This document shows positions 14,019 to 23,164 of a stretch of DNA of 36,826 nucleotides, piece by piece. Under the pieces are notes generated by a model. That model saw only the letters and a list, made by a program, of their open reading frames with translations. It was not told where the DNA came from and searched no databases. How positions within the stretch are numbered: the first letter of the stretch is position 1; the number at the start of each line of letters is the position of its first letter. Source of the stretch: a bacterium HR35 (GTDB taxonomy: Bacteria > Patescibacteriota > Minisyncoccia > UBA6257 > HR35); contig BEIL01000002.1 in the NCBI GenBank assembly GCA_002898235.1, positions 115,264-152,089 of the forward strand. The letters run 5' to 3'. Both the position numbers and the translations under genes were made by a program.

Positions 14019-15419
14019 ATGAAAAAAATCGAAGATATTAAACCTAAAAGTATCGATTTTTTTCCAATTAAAAAGAAAAATTTCTTAAAAGTTTCCTTTT
14101 CCAATTTTTGGAGATACTTTCTAGTTTTAATTTTTCTTTTAGCTCTTAATTTTGCTTCGGCTCCTAACTCCTTTACCCAAGTGACTAATACTAAAAAATT
14201 ACCACCAGAGCTTGAGGCTAAAAAACAATCACTTGAGGCTCAACTTCAAGAAGTTTTGAAAGAAATTGAAAAATATAAGGCTGAGATTAATAAAATTAGA
14301 AGCCAAAAAAGAAGTATTCAGCAAGAAATAAATTTAGTTAATTCTCAAATTAAAAAAACTGAATTAGAAATTAAAGCTATTAATATTCAAATTGAAAATT
14401 TAAATAGAAAAATAGCTCAAACTAAAAAATCAATCACCTTAACTGAAGAAAAAATTCAAAAATCAAAAGAATATTTAGTAGTCTTAATTAGGTTTTATTA
14501 TCAACTTAGACAAAGAAATGTAATTGAAGTTTTTTTAGCTGAAGCTAAACTTTCTGATTATTTCAGTCGTTTTTATTATTTAGCTAAAGTTCAAGAAAAT
14601 ATAAGTAACGAGATTGATAACTTAAAAGAACTTAATGAAACCCTAAATAAACAAAAATCTAAACTGGAAGAAGAATTGAAGGTTCAAAACAATCTTTTAA
14701 CTTTAGCTAAAATTAAATATCAAGAACTTCAAGAATTAAAAGCAGAAAAAAATCAACTTTTAGCTCAGGCACAAAAACTTGAAAGAGAGTATAATAAAAA
14801 ACTCCAAGAATCAGAAAGAACTGCTGCTCAAATTAGACAAGAAATTTATAAATTAGCTGGTGGAGCTGGTCCAATTACTTTTGGAGAAGCTTATGAATAT
14901 GCTAAATTAGTTGAAAAATATACTGGAGTTAGACCAGCTTTTCTTTTAGCTATCCTTCATTATGAAACCAAAATAGGGCAAAATGTAGGTACCTGTCATT
15001 ATAAAGATGCTATGAAACCTTCAGAAAGGCCAATTTTTGAACAATTAGTAAGTGAATTAGGTTTAGATCCTAATAAAATGCCAGTTTCTTGTAAGCCATG
15101 GTATGGTTGGGGTGGAGCAATGGGACCAGCTCAATTTATGCCCTCTACTTGGCTTAAATACAAAGAAAGAATAGCTAAAATAACAGGTAACAATCCGCCT
15201 TCACCTTGGAATATTCTTGATTCTTTTATAGCTGCCGGTCTTTATTTAAAAGATTTAGGAGCTGATATTGGAACTTATCAAGCTGAATGGAAAGCAGCAA
15301 TGATGTATTTTGCTGGTTCTAACTGGGATAATCCTTCTTTAAGATTTTATGGAGATGATGTTATGTCAATCGCTCAAAGATTTGAAGAAGATATCAGGAT
15401 TTTGGAAAGAGGAAAGTAA
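14019..15419 (+). CDS. Secreted coiled-coil protein with MltB-like lytic transglycosylase domain
   Basis: 466 residues. A cytoplasmic N-terminal stretch (1-30) leads to one hydrophobic helix (31-48, possibly a cleaved signal), a long charged coiled coil (about 62-275, EnvC/CwlO-like), then an SLT-type domain (about 285-460). The catalytic Glu is likely E316 in I-L-H-Y-E-T-K-I-G, and G-A-M-G-P-A-Q-F-M-P-S-T-W (366-378) is the MltB substrate-cleft motif. It should cut glycan strands of peptidoglycan outside the membrane, with the coiled coil perhaps controlling activity as in divisome hydrolase regulators. The same SLT arrangement recurs in the 1210-residue protein at 23273-26905. It follows bL25 by 13 bases and overlaps the convergent debranching gene by 54 bases. 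Confidence 0.87.
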   Translation: MKKIEDIKPKSIDFFPIKKKNFLKVSFSNFWRYFLVLIFLLALNFASAPNSFTQVTNTKKLPPELEAKKQSLEAQLQEVLKEIEKYKAEINKIRSQKRSIQQEINLVNSQIKKTELEIKAINIQIENLNRKIAQTKKSITLTEEKIQKSKEYLVVLIRFYYQLRQRNVIEVFLAEAKLSDYFSRFYYLAKVQENISNEIDNLKELNETLNKQKSKLEEELKVQNNLLTLAKIKYQELQELKAEKNQLLAQAQKLEREYNKKLQESERTAAQIRQEIYKLAGGAGPITFGEAYEYAKLVEKYTGVRPAFLLAILHYETKIGQNVGTCHYKDAMKPSERPIFEQLVSELGLDPNKMPVSCKPWYGWGGAMGPAQFMPSTWLKYKERIAKITGNNPPSPWNILDSFIAAGLYLKDLGADIGTYQAEWKAAMMYFAGSNWDNPSLRFYGDDVMSIAQRFEEDIRILERGK

Positions 15420-16961
15420 AAGTAAAAGAGAAGACATTGACCAAGTTTGAATTAAAGAACCTTCGCTTTTTCTTTCTTTAGCTGAACTCAATTCACTTGA
15501 AAAACCCAAAACTCCATCTTTCAAAAGGTCAGTTAAAGAAGCTTCAATTATTTTTTGAATAGTAAATTTGTATTTTTTTTCATTTAAATCTTTTAAAATT
15601 AAAGCTAAGAGATTATTTAAATAATACCAAGAATCGCCAGAATGGTAACTTAAAGGATTTTCGCCAGTGTGTTGGCTTATAAATTTATCAGAATTAATTT
15701 TTTGGGTAGCAACTCCTCCCCAAGGCAAATAATAATCAACTAAAAATCTATCAAATATCTTTAACCATTCTTTTTTAGAGAAAACTTCTGGAAGGAGAAA
15801 ATAAACTAAAATTAAATTTACATCATACTCTTCTTTAATTTTTTGTTTAAGAAGCTTTAAATAAAAATCTGCTTTTTCTTTATAAATTTTTTCGAATTTG
15901 GCCAATTTTCTTAAGGCTTTTAAATAAAGAGTATAAATTTCTAAAGATTCATTTTTTTCTAAAGTATCCATCCAAGTTGCCTTTGCTGGTAATTTAAGTA
16001 AACCGTTTTTATCTAAAAAGTTTTCTTCCCAAAAACGAAGATATTTTTTAAAAACAACTGAATAATAAGCTAAATCTTCTTCATCGATATTTAAAATTAT
16101 TAATGGCAAAGTATCAGCCGCTAAAATTCCATTTTCTTTATTAAATTGCCATTTGTTTTCTAAATTAAAAAGATAATTAGAAAAAATGCTTTTTTTGTCC
16201 TTGAGATAATCTTTTAAAAGATAAAGAGATAAAAGTTCATCTCGAAACCAATTTTCAAAAAACCAAGGAAAGCCAGCGGGAAGATAATTTTTTAAAATTA
16301 ACGAATTAAGACGAGTTAAAATAAAATCAAAGATTTTATTATTAGTTAGATTAAAGATTTCTCCAGAAAAGCAAGCTGTTTCTAAGATTTTTATTTTTAG
16401 ACAATTAGTTTTTGAAGTTAACTTACCATAACTCCACCATTCTTTTAAAGAAGAATTTCTTTTAGAATCAAAATCTAAAAAATTTCTAAACCAACCAGTC
16501 TGAAAATTTAAAGGAGCAAAAGATTCAACAAGAATTTCCATTATAAGTTGGTTATCAAAATAGAAAAAAAAATGATAGGTTGAGGAATTTAATTTTTCTT
16601 CTTTAATAAATCTTAAAAAAGGATTATCATTAAAAATAAAATTAGCATCAAAAGAAAGACTAATTTCTTCAAGGTTAGCAGCTTTTATTTCTAAACAATT
16701 TTCTTCTTTGAGCGAAAGATAAATTTGATTTCTATCTGTTTCCCAAAAGATTTCAGTTGGAGAGAAAATGGTTATTTCTTTTGGCAAAGAAGAAATTTCT
16801 AAAGAATCTAAAAAGCGAAAAGGCTGATTTTTAAAATAAAAACCTCCAAAAAATCTGCTTTTTTCTTTACTTAAAATTAACCATAAATTTTTGTTTTTCA
16901 AAAATAACTTATCACTTAAAGATTCTCCTGAAAAATTAAGTTCTAAGTAATTTAGCTTCAT
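15366..16961 (-). CDS. Glycogen debranching enzyme-like glycoside hydrolase (GH133/amylo-1,6-glucosidase C-terminal type)
   Basis: 531 residues. The N-terminal half (1-200) is beta-rich and divergent; the C-terminal half is an (alpha/alpha)6 barrel with debranching-enzyme motifs: F-P-W-F...W-F-R-D-E (231-242), A-T-W-M-D-T (328-333; Asp332 a candidate catalytic acid), S-Y-H-S-G-D-S-W (438-445) and G-F-S-S-E-L-S (486-492; Glu490 candidate), then Q-T-W-S-M-S. It would hydrolyse alpha-1,6 branch points of an alpha-glucan. It overlaps the GT3 synthase upstream by 4 bases, supporting the role. Family assignment rests on these motifs; substrate not proven. The overlap of 54 bases with the convergent transglycosylase is one of the largest in the window. 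Confidence 0.78.
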   Translation of the reverse strand: MKLNYLELNFSGESLSDKLFLKNKNLWLILSKEKSRFFGGFYFKNQPFRFLDSLEISSLPKEITIFSPTEIFWETDRNQIYLSLKEENCLEIKAANLEEISLSFDANFIFNDNPFLRFIKEEKLNSSTYHFFFYFDNQLIMEILVESFAPLNFQTGWFRNFLDFDSKRNSSLKEWWSYGKLTSKTNCLKIKILETACFSGEIFNLTNNKIFDFILTRLNSLILKNYLPAGFPWFFENWFRDELLSLYLLKDYLKDKKSIFSNYLFNLENKWQFNKENGILAADTLPLIILNIDEEDLAYYSVVFKKYLRFWEENFLDKNGLLKLPAKATWMDTLEKNESLEIYTLYLKALRKLAKFEKIYKEKADFYLKLLKQKIKEEYDVNLILVYFLLPEVFSKKEWLKIFDRFLVDYYLPWGGVATQKINSDKFISQHTGENPLSYHSGDSWYYLNNLLALILKDLNEKKYKFTIQKIIEASLTDLLKDGVLGFSSELSSAKERKSEGSLIQTWSMSSLLLLLSSFQNPDIFFKSLSD

Positions 16962-18733
16962 TTATTTTTTTTAAAAATAGTATTATAAAGTTCTAAATAA
17001 TTTTTAATCATTTCCTCCCAATTAAAATGAGAAGCTAAAACTCTGGCTTCGTATTTATTTTGAATTCTTTCAATCCTTTCCATTTTAATAATCCGAAGCA
17101 TTAAGTCGGCTAAGTCTTGAATAACTTCTTCGTCTCGTCTATTCTTTCTTTTTAAAATCCATAAACCAGGATAATCTCTTTTAAGCAATCTTTTTTCCTC
17201 AAGATAATTAGCAAAACCAGTTAAATCAGAAGTAATTGCCATCACTCCAGCTGCCAATGTTTCTAAGGGAGTGTAACCCCAAGGTTCATAATAAGAAGGA
17301 AAAACACCCAAATGGCAACCATTAATAGCATCATAATAATTTAAATTTAAAAAGCCATCAGCTGAATGAAGATAAACTGGATAGAGAATTACTTTAACCT
17401 TATCCTCTTCTCGATTAAGCAATCCTTCATTAGTTAAAATTCTAACAAAATCATTATTTTCTGGTAAAAGATGAGTAGATAAAGGAGCCCTATCTGACTT
17501 TTTTATCTGATTCAAAATTCTTTGAATTTCTAATATTTCTTCTTTAGAAAAGAGGTCATCAGTTTCAACTTGAAATTTTTGATGAATAACAGCATGGAGA
17601 AGTCGCGCATCAATCTCATTTTTTAAATTATTTAAATACTCTTCTAAACCTCGATAAACCATTAAATTATTTAAAACTTCATGATTAACGTCTTTAATTT
17701 CATCAGGAACAAAAATAAAGAAAAAAATGTTTTTTTCAGAATTTTCGCTTTTGAGTTTTTTATTAAGTAAACCTAAAGCTTTCAATAAAACATCAAAGCC
17801 TTTATTTCTAATTTCTTTTCTTCCGCTCGTAAAAAAAATAAAGCTATTTTTTACTGGACAACTATATTTGTAATAAGGAGAAAAAAAGTAGAGAAGAAAC
17901 TCTAAAATGGCTTGTTTATTTTTTCGATGTTGACTGGAGATTTCTTCAAAAGTAGGAAAACGAGAAAGATCAAATCCGTTAGGAAGAAGAAAATCAACCT
18001 TTCTTTTAAGAAAAGCTTCCGCCTCATCTTTAACTACTGAGCTGACAGTAACAAAATAATCAGCTTTTTCAGCTGAATTTTTTTCAACTAAATGTTTTGC
18101 TTCAATTTGATATTGATAAGCTAAATTTAGAGGGTCGAGAGTTGTTAGTTTTTCCCAAAAGTTAATATTGCTTTCAGCTAAACTTCTTCCTAAAACAGTT
18201 GCATGAGTCATAAAAATTTTAATTAAAGGAAAATTTAAAGAAAAAAGCAAAGCAAAACCTGAAAGCCATTCATGAAAATGAACTAAAGAATTTTTAAATT
18301 CCTCTCTTTTAGTTAATTCTTCAAAAAAATCACTAACTGCTCTTGACCAAGCTAAAGGATAATTATAGTCATCACCCGTACGAAGGCTATCGATTCCGAA
18401 TTTAACCCAAAGTTCGTATTTTAAGTAATTGACTTCAGAAAGATATTTTTGAAAATCAATCAAAAATACTTGTGGCCTACCTTCAATTAACCATTCTCCA
18501 TAATAAACCATTACTCCTTTACTTTGAAGAGAACTAATTATTTCTCCAAATAAAGAAGGTGGTTGGAGAAAATGAAATTCATTTTCTGTTTTCGCTCCCA
18601 AATAAGGTCCAATTAAAAAATAATCATTACCATATTTTTCTTTAATGTACTTAGCTTTACTCGATAAAACTGTATATATCCCACCAACCTTATTAGCTAC
18701 TTCCCAGCTAACTTCGAATAGATATTTTGACAT
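16958..18733 (-). CDS. Glycogen synthase, GT3 (eukaryotic/GYS) type
   Basis: 591 residues. The N-terminus S-W-E-V-A-N-K-V-G-G-I-Y-T-V-L (9-23) is the GT3 signature seen in yeast and animal glycogen synthases. Further GT3 landmarks are V-H-F-H-E-W (near 150), T-H-A-T-V-L-G-R, S-G-R-K-E-I-R-N-K-G-F-D-V (binding the nucleotide sugar) and P-S-Y-Y-E-P-W-G-Y-T-P-L-E (acceptor/donor Glu motif). GT3 enzymes elongate glycogen, normally from UDP-glucose, unlike the ADP-glucose GT5 GlgA of most bacteria. The regulatory C-terminal phosphorylation tail of animal enzymes is absent. Overlaps GH57 by 26 bases and the debranching enzyme by 4. Confidence 0.92.
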   Translation of the reverse strand: MSKYLFEVSWEVANKVGGIYTVLSSKAKYIKEKYGNDYFLIGPYLGAKTENEFHFLQPPSLFGEIISSLQSKGVMVYYGEWLIEGRPQVFLIDFQKYLSEVNYLKYELWVKFGIDSLRTGDDYNYPLAWSRAVSDFFEELTKREEFKNSLVHFHEWLSGFALLFSLNFPLIKIFMTHATVLGRSLAESNINFWEKLTTLDPLNLAYQYQIEAKHLVEKNSAEKADYFVTVSSVVKDEAEAFLKRKVDFLLPNGFDLSRFPTFEEISSQHRKNKQAILEFLLYFFSPYYKYSCPVKNSFIFFTSGRKEIRNKGFDVLLKALGLLNKKLKSENSEKNIFFFIFVPDEIKDVNHEVLNNLMVYRGLEEYLNNLKNEIDARLLHAVIHQKFQVETDDLFSKEEILEIQRILNQIKKSDRAPLSTHLLPENNDFVRILTNEGLLNREEDKVKVILYPVYLHSADGFLNLNYYDAINGCHLGVFPSYYEPWGYTPLETLAAGVMAITSDLTGFANYLEEKRLLKRDYPGLWILKRKNRRDEEVIQDLADLMLRIIKMERIERIQNKYEARVLASHFNWEEMIKNYLELYNTIFKKNK

Positions 18734-19901
18734 TTGATTGTTTGATTCTTAATTTAAAATCTTCTAAAACATTTCTAAAATTCAAATAAGCATCAAAAGG
18801 AGTTTCATAAGGACTAAAATATTTATGAACATCTCCGTCAGCAAACCATTTAGTGCACATATAATAAAAATGATCAGCAGTTTGAAGTTTTCGCCAAATT
18901 TCTTTTAAACTAAAAGGAACTTCTTTCTCCAAAGAAAAAAGCATTTCTAAACATTCTTTTTGCATTTCATTTCCTAACCAAGCAGTTAAATCTCTTTCCG
19001 TATCTGCCCAGGTAATTGGTTTTGGGGAAGAATAGATACCTCTAATTGGATATTTTTCAATTGCTTCACTAGGCAAAGAAAATTCTAAATCTTTTCTTTT
19101 AAGAACTTCAAAGGGCAATGCTTTTAAAAATTCAAAAATCCCAGTTTCTGACCATTGATGCTCACCAAAAGTTTCAAAATCCATAAATAAATTAATTACT
19201 TCTCCATTACCGTTATAAGCCTCTAACCAACTAGCAAATTTATCAGCTGTTAATGGCCATTCTTCCCACCAGCGAGCAGAAAAACGAAAACTAATATCAT
19301 CAGAAAGTTTGAAATGCCTCAAAAGCAAAATTATATTTTTTCCAGGATCTTCATAAAGAAAAGTAGGCGAGCGCCATCCTAAAATCCAAGGTACTCCTTC
19401 AGCTAACATACCTTTAAATCCTAATTCTTTGACTATTTCAGCTAAACCATCAAAATAAATTAATTCTGTATTAGCAAAGATCTGCGGTTCAAAATCAAAT
19501 AAATTTTTTACTAATTTTTTATGCTTAATAACTTGATTTTTGAATTCATTTAAGGAATAAAGGCAAGAAAGAGAATGATAATAATTTTCTCCGATAAATT
19601 CAACCGAGCCAGTTTTAGCTAAAACTTGAAGAAGTTTAATAATTTCTGGATGGTATTTAGTTAAACTTTCAATTAAAATTCCAGTAATTCCTAAAGAAAA
19701 TTTAAACTTTCCATTTGTTTTTTTGATTAGCTCTAAGAGAATTTCTAAAGTTGGCAGATAACATTTATTAACAACTCTTTCTAAATAATATTTATTTCTT
19801 TCTTCATCGAAATAATTATCATCCTCACCGATATCAAAAACGGTATAATGTTTCAATCTTTGTGGCTGATGAACTTTAAAATAAAAAATTATTGAAGGCA
19901 T
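18708..19901 (-). CDS. Glycoside hydrolase family 57 protein (alpha-amylase/glucanotransferase type)
   Basis: 397 residues. GH57 conserved regions are visible: F-K-V-H-Q-P-Q (8-14), F-I-G-E-N-Y-Y-H-S (102-110), F-A-N-T-E146-L-I-Y (nucleophile Glu) and F-M-D241-F-E-T-F-G-E-H-Q (acid/base Asp). The length fits compact GH57 amylases rather than the longer (over 500-residue) branching enzymes. It would hydrolyse or rearrange alpha-1,4-glucan in the cytoplasm, as no signal peptide is present. Sandwiched between GT3 and GT4 genes with overlaps on both sides (26 and 13 bases). Confidence 0.9.
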   Translation of the reverse strand: MPSIIFYFKVHQPQRLKHYTVFDIGEDDNYFDEERNKYYLERVVNKCYLPTLEILLELIKKTNGKFKFSLGITGILIESLTKYHPEIIKLLQVLAKTGSVEFIGENYYHSLSCLYSLNEFKNQVIKHKKLVKNLFDFEPQIFANTELIYFDGLAEIVKELGFKGMLAEGVPWILGWRSPTFLYEDPGKNIILLLRHFKLSDDISFRFSARWWEEWPLTADKFASWLEAYNGNGEVINLFMDFETFGEHQWSETGIFEFLKALPFEVLKRKDLEFSLPSEAIEKYPIRGIYSSPKPITWADTERDLTAWLGNEMQKECLEMLFSLEKEVPFSLKEIWRKLQTADHFYYMCTKWFADGDVHKYFSPYETPFDAYLNFRNVLEDFKLRIKQSNVKISIRS

Positions 19902-21049
19902 TTACTTTTAATTACTGATTGATAAAAATTAAGAAGTTGGTTGGCTGTTTTTTGCCAATCAAATTTGTTTTTAGCTTCTAAATGGATAGCTTTTCGATAC
20001 TCTTCCTTCATTTTATTATATCTTAAAATGCCTACGATTTTATTAGCCATTTCTTTAACATCCCAAAAATTAAATTTCATCATTAAACTTAAATAATTGC
20101 CTACTCCTGTTTGATAAGAAGTGATTACTGGTAAATAAAAATTTATTCCTTCTAAAGGAACTAAGCCAAAAGGATCAGCTACTGAAGGAACAACTAAAAT
20201 GTCAGCTAAAGAATAAACGCCCCAAAGCTCTTTTTCTCTTAAAAAATTAGTGAACAAAACATTTTCCCAAGAATTAAGCTCATAAGTTAATTTAACTAAC
20301 TCGGAAAACATATCGCCTGAACCAACAAAGACATACTTTATCCTCGGAAAAAATTTTTTGACATAAGGTAGTGTTCTTAAAAGATAATCTGGTCCCTTTT
20401 GAAGAACTAATCGACCTACAAAAAGAACAATTTTGTAATCATTAGCTTTTAAATAATTTAAGTAATTAGGAACTAAACACTCTTTTTGACTCCAATCAAA
20501 ACCATTCGGCAAAACAAATAATTTTTCTTTAGGTATTTTATAAACATTAATTAAGACTTCTTTAGTTAAATCACTAACTGGCAAAAGAAAATCAGCTTGA
20601 GAAAAATATTCTTTTTCTATTTGATAAATAATCGGATTAGGATTATTACCTGTTCTTTCAATTTCCGTTGAGTGAACATGAATTAAAGAGGGCACTTTAA
20701 AATAATTGCTTAAAAAAATAACAGCTGGTCCAGAAAACCAATCATGACCATGAACAATATCCGGTTTTTCTTTATAAACCTCTAAAATTCTTTGACCATA
20801 ACTAAGAATTAATTCTAAAATTTCTCGATTAACACTTAAATGAAAACGAGAATAATATCCAGTTATTTTTGAAATTTTATTGGAAGCGAAAATAACTTTA
20901 AAAGGAAGATTGTTTAGAGGCAAATCATAAGGAAGAACAAAAGTTAAATTAATTTTTTTAGATAGTTCTTTAGCCAAAAAGAAACTAGCAACGCCTAACC
21001 CACCACTATTGAAAGGTGGCAACTCCCACCCTATCATTAAAACTTTCAT
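19889..21049 (-). CDS. GT4 family glycosyltransferase
   Basis: 386 residues from ATG 21049, where M-K-V-L-M-I-G-W-E-L-P-P-F-N-S-G-G-L-G begins the GT-B Rossmann fold exactly as in glycogen synthase/GT4 proteins. A TTG at 21085 would add 12 basic residues and is less likely. The C-terminal domain has V-G-R-L-V-L-Q-K-G-P-D-Y-L-L and P-S-V-A-D-P-F-G-L-V-P-L-E, the GT4 E-x7-E motif with the first Glu changed to Asp. In the alpha-glucan cluster it could prime or elongate glucan, or make another glycan; the sugar donor cannot be read from sequence. Confidence 0.87.
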   Translation of the reverse strand: MKVLMIGWELPPFNSGGLGVASFFLAKELSKKINLTFVLPYDLPLNNLPFKVIFASNKISKITGYYSRFHLSVNREILELILSYGQRILEVYKEKPDIVHGHDWFSGPAVIFLSNYFKVPSLIHVHSTEIERTGNNPNPIIYQIEKEYFSQADFLLPVSDLTKEVLINVYKIPKEKLFVLPNGFDWSQKECLVPNYLNYLKANDYKIVLFVGRLVLQKGPDYLLRTLPYVKKFFPRIKYVFVGSGDMFSELVKLTYELNSWENVLFTNFLREKELWGVYSLADILVVPSVADPFGLVPLEGINFYLPVITSYQTGVGNYLSLMMKFNFWDVKEMANKIVGILRYNKMKEEYRKAIHLEAKNKFDWQKTANQLLNFYQSVIKSKCLQ

Positions 21050-21091
21050 TATTTTAAATTTTAATTTTTTCCTTTTTAAAAACAACTAAAT

Positions 21092-21970
21092 TTATGTGGA
21101 TAACCAATTGCTTACTAACACTATTGCCTCCTCCTTGCTTCTAACCCAATTAACTTCTTTAATTTTTAGAAGCTCTCTTATTTGTTTTTTAGCAAATCTT
21201 AAAGTTTCCTGATAGCACCTTTGAATAGCCTCCTCTAAACCTATTTCTTCAGCAACATATCTTCCAAACCATTCATATTCCAAGCCAAAAGAGATAATTC
21301 TTTTTAAAGACAAACCAATTTTCCTTAATTTTTTAATTTCTTTTATTATTTTGGGAACTCTTTTTATTAATCTTTCTTTTATTTTTAAAAAAAGAGTCTC
21401 TTTTGGTAATAAAGGAGCTAAGATTAAAAGGTCAAATTCAGGATTTTTTTTAAGAGGCTCTATTTTCTTTTGGGCTAAAAGAATCTCAAGCCTTCTAATT
21501 AATCTTCTTTTATTTTTAAAATCAAGGTTAATTAGGCCATTTTTATTTATTTTTTTAATCATCTCGATAAGCTCTTCATTCGATAATTTTTCTAGCTCCC
21601 TTCTTAATTTATAATTAGGTTTAACCTGGGGCAACTGCCAACCTTCTTTTAAAGCTTTGAGATATAAAATTGTTCCTCCACAAAATATAGGTAATTTCTT
21701 TTTTTTAATTAATTTAAAAGCTATTCTCTTTGCTTCTTTTAGCCATCTGCCTAAAGAAAAATTTTTCTTTGGAGAAGCGATTGAAAGAAGATGATGTTTA
21801 ACATTTCCTATTTCTTTTTTAGTTATTTTTCCGCTACCCCAATCTAAAAATTTATAAACCTGTCTTGAATCAGCATTAATTACCTCACCATTAAATTTTT
21901 TAGCTAAATAAACAGCTAACTCAGATTTTCCAGAAGAAGTGGGTCCGGTGATAAACACTGCTTTTTTCAT
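21092..21970 (-). CDS. miaA: tRNA dimethylallyltransferase
   Basis: 292 residues. P-loop G-P-T-S-S-G-K-S (9-16), the D-S-R-Q-V-Y motif (about 37-42) and F-G-L-E-Y (near 230) identify MiaA, which adds dimethylallyl to A37 of tRNAs reading UNN codons. In this window tRNA-Cys(GCA) has AAA after its anticodon and tRNA-Ser(GGA) has G-A, so tRNA-Cys is a plausible substrate. Length is slightly below the usual 300-320. Overlaps the RodA/FtsW gene by 4 bases (ATGA). Confidence 0.95.
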   Translation of the reverse strand: MKKAVFITGPTSSGKSELAVYLAKKFNGEVINADSRQVYKFLDWGSGKITKKEIGNVKHHLLSIASPKKNFSLGRWLKEAKRIAFKLIKKKKLPIFCGGTILYLKALKEGWQLPQVKPNYKLRRELEKLSNEELIEMIKKINKNGLINLDFKNKRRLIRRLEILLAQKKIEPLKKNPEFDLLILAPLLPKETLFLKIKERLIKRVPKIIKEIKKLRKIGLSLKRIISFGLEYEWFGRYVAEEIGLEEAIQRCYQETLRFAKKQIRELLKIKEVNWVRSKEEAIVLVSNWLST

Positions 21971-23016
21971 TTTTCTCCAAATGAACTAACAATTCCTAAA
22001 AGCCAAAGATCAAAAATTAAATGAGAGCCACCATAAGAAATAAAAGCCGGAGGTAAGCCAATAATAGGAAAAGCTCCAAAGTTAATAAAAGAGGTTAAGC
22101 AATATTTTACTAAAAAATAAATAATAACTAGATAAGTAAAATTTTTAACTAAATATTCCTTAGAAAAAAAATAAAGATGATAAAGTTCGTTAATTAGAAG
22201 GAAAATAAGTAAACTATAAATAAGAAAGCCAAAATAACCACGTTCTTCAATGATAAAAGTTAAAATAAAATCAGTTGAAGCTGAAGGCAAAAGTCCAAAT
22301 TTTCCTAAATCAGAATAACCAACTCCTTTGCCAAAAAAATTAGTACTAGCTAGGGCGATTCTTATTTGCCGAAGATTATAATCAGTTTTTAAAGGATCGC
22401 CAGAAGAAAATAGAAAAGAAGTAATTCTCTTTTTTTGATAATCTTTTAAAACAAAAACCCAAAGGACTAAACCAAAAATTAAAAAAACAATCAGAAGAAA
22501 GAAGAGTAATTTTCGAGGTAAAAAGAAAATTATAGCGAAAAACCAAATAAGAAAATAAAGAAAAGCCATCCCCATATCTGGTTGAAGATAGATTAAAAAA
22601 AGATAAGGTAAAACTAAAAAGAAGGAAAGAGCTAAATAAAAGATTTTTTTAAGGTGTTTCGCATAATAGGATAAGAAGCTAGTTAAGATTAAAAAAAGAG
22701 AAATTTTAGCAAATTCAGTTGGTTGAAAGCTTATCGGTCCCAAATGAAACCAACTTTTTATTTTTCCTGGCGTAAATAAAACCAAAATTAAAAGAAAAAA
22801 ACTTAAAATAATTAAAAGATAAAAATAAAACTTGTTGAAAATAAGTCGATAGTCGATTATTTTGAAGGAAAAAAATAATAAAAAGCCAATTAACCAAAAA
22901 ATAAGTTGTTTTAAAAATAAATCAAATTTTCCCAAAGAAAAAAGAGCAGTTAAGGAAATTAAAGCTAAATTGAGTAAAATTAAAAAAAGAGTAAAAGTTC
23001 TATTTTCATAAACCAT
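21967..23016 (-). CDS. SEDS family peptidoglycan polymerase (RodA/FtsW-like)
   Basis: 349 residues, about ten hydrophobic spans. SEDS hallmarks: G-P-I-S-F-Q-P-T-E-F-A-K (near 93-104), Q-P-D-M-G-M (145-150), the extracellular-loop stretch with S-T-D-F-I-L-T-F-I-I-E-E-R-G, and G-L-P-P-A-F-I-S-Y-G-G-S (near 325-336). SEDS proteins polymerise lipid II with a partner class B PBP, which is absent here. RodA and FtsW cannot be told apart safely from this sequence. Its start codon overlaps, on the opposite strand, the start codon of a small membrane ORF (both in CCATGG). Confidence 0.92.
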   Translation of the reverse strand: MVYENRTFTLFLILLNLALISLTALFSLGKFDLFLKQLIFWLIGFLLFFSFKIIDYRLIFNKFYFYLLIILSFFLLILVLFTPGKIKSWFHLGPISFQPTEFAKISLFLILTSFLSYYAKHLKKIFYLALSFFLVLPYLFLIYLQPDMGMAFLYFLIWFFAIIFFLPRKLLFFLLIVFLIFGLVLWVFVLKDYQKKRITSFLFSSGDPLKTDYNLRQIRIALASTNFFGKGVGYSDLGKFGLLPSASTDFILTFIIEERGYFGFLIYSLLIFLLINELYHLYFFSKEYLVKNFTYLVIIYFLVKYCLTSFINFGAFPIIGLPPAFISYGGSHLIFDLWLLGIVSSFGEK

Positions 23017-23164
23017 GGAACTTTTTAAAAATTTAAAAGCTAATAAAAAAATTCAACTTTTTGTCTTCTTGGTTTTAATAACATTTTTAGCTTTTGGTTT
23101 AGGATTTATTTTAGGAAGTCGCTTTTATGAACCTAATCCAATTATAATCCAAAAATATGAATAA
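23015..23164 (+). CDS. Small single-pass membrane protein
   Basis: 49 residues: a short basic amphipathic head (M-E-L-F-K-N-L-K-A-N-K-K), one hydrophobic helix (about 14-35) rich in glycine near its end (F-G-L-G-F-I-L-G), and an outside tail ending P-I-I-I-Q-K-Y-E. This layout resembles tiny membrane proteins I associate with Parcubacteria. Its ATG overlaps the start codon of the divergent RodA/FtsW gene, so leader and promoter would lie within that gene. Unknown function. Confidence 0.55.
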   Translation: MELFKNLKANKKIQLFVFLVLITFLAFGLGFILGSRFYEPNPIIIQKYE

